Origin: Phallusia fumigata
Lineage: Eukaryota; Chordata; Ascidiacea; Phlebobranchia; Ascidiidae
Length of the DNA stretch: 20,930 nucleotides
Reading direction: 5' to 3'
NCBI GenBank assembly: GCA_008931825.1
Contig: QXVZ01027029.1
Span: forward strand, 1-20,930
The notes under the pieces were generated by a model that was given only the letters and a program-made list of their open reading frames with translations, did not search any database and was not told the DNA's origin. Of the stretch, positions 14,373 through 20,930 are shown piece after piece; the stretch's first letter is position 1, and each line of letters begins with the position of its first letter. The translations under genes were made by a program, and so were the position numbers.

Positions 14373-15722
14373 ATGTGTTGTAACTGCATGACAATGGAAC
14401 CAAAGCGCAAAAACGCCGTGTTCTCGTTCTTTGAAAAATGTCGCTCCAAGACGATTTCCTTATTTCAGGTTGGTGAATTCTAAAATTTAGTCTTATTGTA
14501 ACTATTATTTTAGTTTTTATAAAATAGAACACAGGTTATATGTTTTAATTTAATGAGTAAGCGATTGGTTTGGTGTTACGTGCAAAACATTTTAAAGGTC
14601 CAAACATTAGACCTCTATCAACTGTCTAGCAATGATTCTTCGAAGAAAAAACACATTGACTTTTTTCAACTTGGCCCTTTTGGTATTGCAGATGTTCTCA
14701 GATTCGTTCGGAAACGCTGTGTTTAATCACGAAACTTTGTTCGTGGTGATTCCAACGCTTCTGGCCTTGGTGCTTGGGGTTGTGGCCCTTGTTACACCTA
14801 AGCCACAGGCACCCCTTGCTTCTGCAATCAAAGACATGTTTGTATTGAACAGGAACACAGATGGTCGATTGAGGAGATTTGAAAACGTGAGTTGCCATTG
14901 AGTTCGTCGGGCTTCAGGCGGAAAATCGATGAGTAATGCTTTGTCCAATGGATTATTTGCACATCTTACGAAAACAAAACGAAATGTCTAAAAAAATGTT
15001 GAATGTGCAAGTTTCCAACATTTAATTAGAAAATCGGGTTAAACATTAAAGATAAAACTCGTAATTGAAAAGCATCATATGATGTTGGGCCATTATAGCC
15101 CTGTGACGCCACAACAAAAGTTCTTTATTGTATATTTCTGTCCACTTCGCACAAAAAGGTTCTGTTTACGAGTGAACATATTTGTCATTTGTGTTTCAGT
15201 AAGTCGGCCAAGCGATTTCGGTTTGTGAATGCAAATTCTTGTGTGAATAAAATTTTACAAAACGCCGTGCCTTACCGGGTAACAAAAATAGTACGGGCAG
15301 CAAGTTTGTGGCAAGTGCAGCTCGCGAACTCAATAAAAAGCTTGACGAAAATTAATTTTTATTGTACTGCAATGAATAGCTTGACATTCAGCTCCGCCAA
15401 TTTAATTCTCCTTTTGCCTTGTAGGCGTGGTTCGGTAGNAACTCAATAAAAAGCTTGACGAAAATTAATTTTTATTGTACTGCAATGAATAGCTTGACAT
15501 TCAGCTCCGCCAATTTAATTCTCCTTTTGCCTTGTAGGCGTGGTTCGGTAGCACTTGGGCCCAGGTTGGCTACACGTCCAACTGCGGTCAAATAATAATA
15601 AGATCAAAATCGAAGAAAGACTTGCTTACAGACGAAACGATTTCGGATGTTCTTAAACTACACCAAAAGGTTTCTGAAATCACCATACTTGACCCATCGT
15701 CAAATGCTACCGTCTCTTACAA
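14373..15722 (+). CDS. Patched-domain (PTCHD-like) membrane protein, exons 1-3
   Basis: Exons 14394-14468 (or from in-frame ATGs at 14373 or 14388), 14692-14886 and 15538-15722. An in-frame TAA at 14334 bounds the start. Exon 1 gives a short basic N-terminus (MEPKRKNAVF). Exon 2 contains the first membrane segment (LFVVIPTLLALVLGVVALV) and the start of the first large extracellular loop (DMFVLNRNTDGRLRRFEN). Exon 3 continues it (AWFGSTWAQVGY, ETISDVLKLHQKV), a pattern found in PTCHD/RND-family loops, and ends in phase 2 within SYK. The next exon is not the one following in this window. It is exon 4 at 20116, in the displaced piece 19744-20930. Patched-family proteins are 12-pass RND transporters, often of sterols or lipids. 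The substrate here is unknown. Confidence 0.85.
14887..15537 (+). other. Patched-gene intron 2, containing an assembly overlap
   Basis: Starts GTGAGT after FEN and ends CCTTGTAG before AWFG. It includes the N at 15439 and one redundant 112-bp copy, so the real intron should be near 538 nt. The part before the overlap holds no supported feature. Confidence 0.75.
15327..15551. repeat. Exact 112-bp duplicate either side of an N: unmerged contig overlap
   Basis: 15327-15438 and 15440-15551 are identical over 112 bases, separated only by the N at 15439. The copy includes the exon 3 acceptor and the first codons (AWFG), so the first copy is a false exon start. Perfect identity abutting an N points to two contig ends that were joined without merging. 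Confidence 0.93.
15439..15439. other. Assembly join (single N) between pieces A and B
   Basis: A lone N with identical 112-bp sequence on both sides. Pieces A and B are correctly adjacent but should overlap. Confidence 0.93.
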
Positions 15723-16001
15723 GTGAGCATAATGTTATGTCTACAAAAATCCAGAACGTGTTAAACGACGTTGAATGTATATTTAAGCTTTAGTGTTTAT
15801 GAACAAATAGTAAAGTAGCATTAAATAACGGCCGTGAGGAGATTTGGACTGGAAAACAACTGTGTAAAATCGTCTGGAAGCGCATATGGTGAAAGTCATT
15901 GAAAACTCAATCACTCGAGCTCGAGGGTCTAATGGGTTAATTAAACGAGTAAATCTGCGCCTAATCTCCATGAGAAGCAACGCTAACGTTATTTGAACGC
16001 T
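15723..16001 (+). other. First part of Patched-gene intron 3, ending in a contig overlap
   Basis: Begins GTGAGC after exon 3. The last 115 bases (15887-16001) recur exactly at 19744-19858, so the intron continues at 19859, not at 16003. In corrected order it is about 536 nt long. Confidence 0.85.
15887..16001. repeat. 115-bp end of piece B, identical to the start of piece D
   Basis: Identical base for base to 19744-19858. It sits against the N at 16002, and its twin sits against the N at 19743. This marks D as the true successor of B. Confidence 0.95.
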
Positions 16002-16002
16002 N
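16002..16002. other. Assembly join (single N), false adjacency B to C
   Basis: The end of B matches the start of D (19744), and the start of C (16003) matches the end of D (20930). The piece joined here is therefore the wrong neighbour. Confidence 0.92.
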
Positions 16003-16032
16003 TAGCACTTCCGTCAGATATTCACAGTAAGT
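16003..16032. repeat. 30-bp start of piece C, identical to the end of the window
   Basis: Matches 20901-20930 exactly, up to the last base given. It contains the end of Patched exon 6 and its donor GTAAGT. In this copy the exon is truncated at its 5' side by the N. Confidence 0.95.
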
Positions 16033-16120
16033 CATTTATATAATAAATGAAGACTAATTTTCTCCACATACACATAGTTTAAAAAAGGCTTTTCGTGAAA
16101 TATTTTTGTGCTTATTTTAG

Positions 16121-19100
16121 GCTTTGGTTGAGAAAATTCGAGGAAATCATGTTAAATCACAACATCCGTGGATCGCAGCTAATTGTAATGACGACCGAAA
16201 GCATTGGGCGGGAGTGGCTGTCGTTGATTGGCCTACAGCCTGTTCACGTGATCTTTATGTGCTGCGTCACATCGCTGCTGTTGGCAGTTTATATCGCCGT
16301 CCTTGATGGAGTTTGCATGTAAGCGTTCTTCCAAAACAGACGACGACACGGAACAGCCTTGATGTCGGGCGTTTTTAATGTAGAAGGGCATTGTTAAATA
16401 TTTCGGCTGCTAATGCCGATGTGTGCATGCACATGGCGACAACATTTCTTGTACAAATGTTTTATTTATTTACGTGCATATATACCTAGCCGGCTAGCCT
16501 TAGTGTATCGCTGATAATGGCACGAGTTATTGCCGCAACGTTTAAATAATAAAGCATGTCGCCTTTAGAACCATTTGGGCCAGCGAATTTTTGATGGAAA
16601 TGTTTTATTTATTTTCGGTTCACGCTCTGACACATGTGACATTTTTCAGGGCCGCGTACCTCGCTGTTTGTTCCGCTGCGTCGCTCGCTATGACGTTGGG
16701 CAGCACTTTCTCCGTCCACCTTCTATCGATCGGGACTCCCAGCTTCAATTTTGTGCAAGCCGCCGTTTTTGTCGCCGGTAATCGAAATTCGCTGCTGTCG
16801 TGTCACTCACTCCTCGTGAACGCTCTGTACATTTTTTCTAGCTTTCCAGCCGCTTATCCAAGTGCGCTTTTTGGACGTTCTGCTGTTTAAATGTCAGAAA
16901 CTTGAAAAACAAAGCAAGTCGGAAGCAGAGGGCGCGGTTTCTGTGGCAAAAGCACCTTCAGGTTAATTTAGGGATATTTTTTCGTCACTGCTAAATATGT
17001 TTTTGCAGCATGCGCTTGAATAAGAACCATGTTACGTTTTGTTGAACTAGGTTTTTGTGTATTCCAATTACAAACTTGGTAAAATCAACCAACTAACAGG
17101 TTGTTATTCCTACAATTTGCGTCAAAACGTAAGGTGAAAAGCTCTTATTACATGCAGATGGAAAGGAATACGTAAGACGCTTCCAAGCCGCCTTGGTTTC
17201 GTCGTTTATTTGCTACCTAGCTTTCATCGTCGCATTTTTAGCAACTTCTTTGGCATCAACGAAGGTCCTATCTTTCCGACATTTCAGCAGCACAGTGTGT
17301 ATTGGTGAGTTTTAGATTTTAATAGGTAGGTCTAGTATTCAGACACACCAAGAAAACATTATATCAACACACGACATAAAACATTGCTATTTATGAATAA
17401 TGAATTAGAAAATTTTGACCTTGTATATCCGCTGCAATTCAAATTGGCGCCGTGCGGTTTGTAATTGAATACATAGTCGTATCCCGTTTTACGACTCTTT
17501 TGTACGTTTTGTTGTAAACACTCTCCGTGAAAGACACACTGGCCTTCGCTGTTCCCGGTTACCAGTCTTAAAGTTCATCTGAAAGGCAACAACGTTGAGT
17601 CTTTGTGTGTAATTTGACACATTTTTTAAACGTTTTCAGGCTTCAGCCTCAACTTCGTTGTGCAACTTACCTTCTTTCCCGCGTGTGCGCGCCTTTTCGA
17701 ACGTCGCTTGCGTCAGCCAATCGCAACGCTCCACGAGATTGTCATGCGATCTCGTTCGAAGTCCTTGTCATCTGAAGCCGAAGAGCGAGTTCTACTAGAA
17801 GAGAGGTGCCTAAAACGCTCACATATGTTTAAAATTGACGGTTGCCGTTTGTTACAAGTTAAGATGGGCATGAATCATTTATGAGCGTGTTCGATATCAC
17901 TTGTAGGCATCTACATGCAATCGTTTCCTGTCGACATGCCAGTTGGAAAATCGCTGCCAAATTCCACTAAACCGTGAGGGATAATTTTAGGATTAGTGCT
18001 AGCTAGGAAACCTGCGCTTCTGCGCTGATGACTCAAAAGGGGGGTAACAACGTTTACGCAAAGAAATCGGGAGTACAACTTTGCTCGTCAAAGACATGTT
18101 TGTTTGTAGATCTGCTGAAGCTCCTCAAGCTCCATTGCGCAGAAGACGTGCGCATCGAAAAATTAAGCCACAACAGTCAACGGGACAGGTACCAAGTATT
18201 TAACATGTTAACCTATTAAGCCATTTTTGCAATGCACGACATTTCTTTTTCCAGAAAATAAAGAAAAAGCTGCTAAACATGATCCAAGCCTACTTCAAAG
18301 GGGTTGTGACGACTTACGCAAGGCCGACCACAATACTTTTCTACTTGACCTATTTGTCTTTTGGATACGTCGGCTGTCTACATTTCACAGAAATTATTGA
18401 GCCGCGCATGTTGTTATCCCCTGTGAGTATGCTGTTTTGTACTATAGAACAGGGCTTCGCAAACTTTTTAGTCAGCGACTCCTTCGAATTTATTAAAATT
18501 TTCCACGATCCGCCTCCCCCGCGATTGACAGCGATAATCAGTTCAAACCATGTTAGGCCATTGTTTTTTGTCAGTGTCCTTTCATTATTTAGCATGTAGC
18601 CTATCACTCCGTTCAACGACACAATTTATCAACTGGAATCTGGCGCACTTTTATAGCACAATGATACCTCTAAAGTGTCGACACAAACGAAAAATATTTA
18701 ACTGCGTCACAAGCACGATGCGTTCATTTCTTGCTAGTGTAATTGTGCAATCTTGGTTTTTGACTCAAACTTTCGAAAATATACTGTCGTATATTACATA
18801 GCGGAGACGTGTTGTAATTTAACTTCAAATACTTTACTTTTAGACAAGTAGCGCGTTTAGCTACTTTGAGTCAATTGAAAAGGATTTCAAACCTTTTGGA
18901 CCGAGATTTGCAGTGATTGGTCAATTCCGCGGTTACCCCTGGCAACCGAAGATCCTCCAGGAGCTTTATCAGATTCACCGCGGTATCTCGTCCTCACCGG
19001 CTGTTTGCAAGGGCTTAAAAGACAACTGGCTCAGCCAATACGTTCTGTAAGTAAATGCTTGCCGTAAAATTCAGGTTATGTATTTTTTTTCGGACTTAAT

Positions 19101-19409
19101 GAAACAGGTTACAATTTCAAGGTACGGTACCCAAGACGAAATTCTCGAAAAGCAACAACAGTACACTGACATTGGGGACAGCTTGGGCGGGTACACCTTC
19201 GAATATCATGACAGTGAAATGGAAGAAGTGACGTACGAACTCGAAAGTATCCCGGAATACAAAGATTGGGTTGAGATCTGGAGCAATTTTACTTCGTCCG
19301 ACAATTTCCGCTTGAACTATGCCTCCGACCTAGTTTTTGCTGGCAATGATTCAGCTGTGAAAACATTTTTAGATACGGGTGTTCCGGACGATGCTACGTT
19401 TAGTTTCAG
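16121..19409 (+). CDS. Patched-domain (PTCHD-like) membrane protein, exons 7-15 (3' end missing)
   Basis: Exons 16121-16318, 16650-16777, 16842-16961, 17158-17304, 17640-17805, 18110-18188, 18255-18422, 18844-19046 and 19122-19409, with all phases agreeing. They carry a sterol-sensing-type bundle: TM2 (VIFMCCVTSLLLAVYIAVL), TM3 (YLAVCSAASLAMTLGSTFSV), TM4 (FNFVQAAVFVAAF), TM5 (FICYLAFIVAFLATSLAS) and TM6 (FSLNFVVQLTFFPACARLF, then ERRLRQ). A basic cytoplasmic loop (RRRRAHRKIK) follows, then TM7 (TTILFYLTYLSFGYVGCLHF) and the second extracellular loop (YFESIEKDF, GTQDEILEKQQQYTD). Exon 15 ends in phase 2 with TFSFR. TM8-12 are not in the window. Counting exons 1 to 15 from the ATG at 14394 gives 823 codons. 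After TM4, Patched relatives have a GxDD/GVDN motif, and here the equivalent is RFLD. The family is clear, but orthology to a named PTCHD gene is not. Confidence 0.88.
16319..16649 (+). other. Patched-gene intron 7
   Basis: Begins GTAAGC and ends TTTTTCAG. It includes a perfect 12-bp palindrome TGTGCATGCACA at 16422-16433. Nothing else is supported. Confidence 0.75.
17305..17639 (+). other. Patched-gene intron 10, no other feature seen
   Basis: Phase 1 intron from GTGAGT to CGTTTTCAG, splitting the region just before TM6. No repeat or coding structure noted. Confidence 0.75.
17806..18109 (+). other. Patched-gene intron 11, no other feature seen
   Basis: Starts GTGCCT, a weaker donor, and ends TTTGTAG. 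Other AGs inside do not restore the frame into the exon that follows. Confidence 0.65.
18423..18843 (+). other. Patched-gene intron 13, with a hAT-like terminal fragment
   Basis: Phase 0 intron after LLSP. The first half contains the transposon-like stretch at 18450-18535, listed separately. Open frames on both strands in the rest are short and unrecognisable. Confidence 0.7.
18450..18535. mobile_element. Possible hAT-type DNA transposon end, degraded
   Basis: CAGGGCTTCGCAAACTTTTT followed by GCGACTCC and AAAATTTTCCACGATCCGCC closely resembles the CAGGGGTTCTCAAACTTTTT termini of many animal hAT elements. That resemblance is from general knowledge. No matching inverted end or target duplication was found, so this is at most a fragment or solo end. 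Confidence 0.4.
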
Positions 19410-19742
19410 GTGAGTGGAGTTCAAAAATTAATTCTGTACTGCCTAATATTAAGTTTTTAACTGGATGTTTTGGAACTTATCATATATGTGTGTAGCAGAC
19501 AAATATGAACTACACTTCGTATTTTGGTAATGAGCATTTGAAAATTCAAGACTTTATTCCTCTAATGCATTTATGTTGTTTCTTCGTGTTAAAAATTAAT
19601 TTTGGCTTACTCAGACCTTTCCAATCTCTTTGCACGTAAACTTCATTTAAGCGTCTCAATTGGACTGTAAAACACATTTAGAAAAACTATCGATTGAATT
19701 TTTGACCCCATTTTAGCAACTTTATTTAATCCAAACTACAGT
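19410..19742 (+). other. Start of Patched-gene intron 15, to the end of piece C
   Basis: Opens GTGAGT after exon 15. Its acceptor and the remaining exons lie on a piece not present here, because the sequence after the N at 19743 belongs upstream. Confidence 0.75.
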
Positions 19743-19743
19743 N
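19743..19743. other. Assembly join (single N), false adjacency C to D
   Basis: C ends in an intron with no overlap to what follows, while D begins with 115 bp copied from 15887-16001. This join is not supported by sequence. Confidence 0.92.
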
Positions 19744-19858
19744 TGGTGAAAGTCATTGAAAACTCAATCACTCGAGCTCGAGGGTCTAATGGGTTAATTA
19801 AACGAGTAAATCTGCGCCTAATCTCCATGAGAAGCAACGCTAACGTTATTTGAACGCT
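19744..19858. repeat. 115-bp start of piece D, identical to the end of piece B
   Basis: Exact copy of 15887-16001. It is intronic in both places and starts immediately after the N. Confidence 0.95.
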
Positions 19859-20115
19859 GAAATAGACATATCGATTACCTTTTGATGTAATTGCCGTCCT
19901 GATCAATAGAAGTGTCGCATTCGTTTGATTTTCTGATCTTAAGCAGCAAGGACTGTCTCCAAGTCACATCGGCCTACTGCAGCTTATCAATTCGATCATG
20001 GCAATTTTGGTTTTGCGTCCAACTTGCAGTTGATCAAACATAGTTAAAACTTGGATACTCACAAAATTATTATGCGTGAGGTTGCGAAATCTAACCGTTC
20101 GATGTTTTTACATAG
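19859..20115 (+). other. Second part of Patched-gene intron 3
   Basis: Continues the intron that begins at 15723 and ends with the acceptor TTTTTACATAG at 20115. Other AGs near 19945-19949 lead into frames that meet stops, so I chose 20115. Confidence 0.75.
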
Positions 20116-20924
20116 AGATGTTTGTTTAAAACTACCAGACCGGTTCAGCAATAAGACTCAAGAGAACAGCAGCTGTTTCCTCGATCCGCTCTTGGACGTG
20201 TTTCAAAGGTGTTTATCTGTATTTTTCTTTTTTGTGAATCCCCCATTAAGCTTTTTCGTTAGATTTGGCTTGTGACTAAATTTGCATTGCTTTTGGTTTT
20301 GGCTGCATGTGTGAATCTGTGCATTCAAAATGCAAAAGAGGATTTTAGGGTTTTAATATTCAACGGAAACATTCCGTTTGCCACTAATCGAAACTTATCA
20401 AATTCCGGTTTAATGTCATTTCCGCTTCAGCCGCAGGACAAACGCGGAAATGATTGGATGTGTCGCGTTTGTTCCGAGTCATGCATTATTAATACTAGGT
20501 CGAGAAATGACAAAACACTGCAATTGGAAATTCTTGTGGACGACAAAATTAGCGCCGCTTACGTGGAAGTGGAACTGAACTCGCCGAAAAGGGAATTTCC
20601 CGCGTCGATGCGATCTGAATACGAATATGAAACGCATGAAAACTTTGAAAGAGGTAAACAGTTAACAACATCAATATTTCCCTTTTTAACTTACTTAACT
20701 TTGTTTTTTTAGAAAACGCATTTAGCACAGTGCAAAACAGGACATGTAACAAAATTTTGATTACTTTAATGTGTTGATTTATTCGCGTTATTCCTTACTT
20801 TAGTTTTTTTGGAAAGGAATGTCGGTTTAATTGATCACATCCGAAGTTATCTCCTGTCGGCTCGTGCTTTCCACATTTCGTATTTGCTTGATTGGTCAAA
20901 TAGCACTTCCGTCAGATATTCACA
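20116..20924 (+). CDS. Patched-domain (PTCHD-like) membrane protein, exons 4-6 (displaced)
   Basis: Exons 20116-20208, 20349-20653 and 20804-20924. Exon 4 takes phase 2 from exon 3 at 15722, giving SYKDVCLKL and then SCFLDPLLDVF. This is the Tyr-x-Asp-Leu-Cys ... Ser-Cys-Phe-x-x-Pro-Leu-Leu pattern of PTCHD first extracellular loops. Exon 5 holds the rest of that loop (FNGNIPFATNRN, MSFPLQP, a WMCRVC segment). Exon 6 (FLERNVGLIDHIR, LLDWSNSTSV) ends in phase 2 with CA. Adding the G that opens exon 7 at 16121 gives Gln and an open frame into WLRKFEEIMLN and TM2. These exons therefore precede 16121 in the real gene, although they come after exon 15 here. I chose the acceptor at 20348 because the earlier AGs tested run into stops. 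Confidence 0.83.
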
Positions 20925-20930
20925 GTAAGT
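20901..20930. repeat. End of piece D, identical to the start of piece C
   Basis: Thirty bases identical to 16003-16032. The window stops here, so the overlap may be longer. Confidence 0.93.

Noticed and set aside
16124..16306. Alternative + frame over Patched exon 7
   Set aside because: Overlaps the frame that holds TM2 and agrees in phase with exons 6 and 8. It is a shadow frame.
16778..16841. Retained reading through the 64-nt stretch between exons 8 and 9
   Set aside because: The read-through frame ends soon after at TAA. Splicing GTAATC to TTTTTTCTAG keeps the frame and aligns better with the TM4 region.
15887..19858. Long-range direct repeat of 115 bp as a transposon or LTR pair
   Set aside because: Both copies abut single Ns, are identical, and together with the other overlaps form a consistent tiling. 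An assembly artefact explains all of it.
20272..20348. Hydrophobic open stretch (FALLLVLAACVNLC) in frame with Patched exon 5, looking like a signal peptide of a separate gene
   Set aside because: No ATG opens it. Exon 4 can only join at 20349 without meeting a stop, and the downstream sequence fits the Patched loop. I treat it as intron.

Overview
This is nuclear DNA of an animal. The genes have GT-AG introns, the background is AT-rich, and the proteins are metazoan: a Tec-family tyrosine kinase, eEF1-gamma, SRA1, the CHY/RING ligase RCHY1 and a Patched-domain protein. Very short introns (54 to 65 nt) beside kilobase introns, T-rich AG acceptors 10 to 35 nt before several start codons, and a contrast between CpG-poor and CpG-rich genes would suit an invertebrate with spliced-leader trans-splicing and mosaic methylation. 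An ascidian tunicate is my guess, not a demonstrated identity.

Layout. 1664-7673 (+): 3' part of a Tec-family kinase gene (end of SH2 plus the whole kinase domain, seven exons). 9129-8348 (-): SRA1-like gene, three exons. 10562-9306 (-): intronless eEF1-gamma. The last two lie head to tail about 210 nt apart and could be one operon. 11017-12560 (+): RCHY1 (Pirh2) E3 ligase, five exons, divergent from eEF1-gamma. 13484-13998 (+): a small three-exon gene I do not recognise. 14373 to the end (+): a Patched-domain (PTCHD-like) membrane protein, fifteen exons visible, 3' end missing.

The most important observation concerns the assembly. Single Ns at 15439, 16002 and 19743 join pieces whose ends carry exact duplicates (112, 115 and at least 30 bp). 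These overlaps show that the last piece (19744-20930) belongs between 16001 and 16003, so the order should be A-B-D-C rather than A-B-C-D. Splice phases agree independently: Patched exons 4 to 6 lie in the displaced piece, and exon 6 joins exon 7 at 16121 in frame. Read as given, the gene is scrambled.

The genes do not form a single pathway. The kinase, the translation factor, SRA1, the ubiquitin ligase and the Patched-like protein are functionally unrelated neighbours. I found no new defence or mobile system. The novel items are the mis-order, the possible operon, an unrecognised 115-residue gene, a duplicated half-exon in RCHY1, and several transposon-like fragments in introns.
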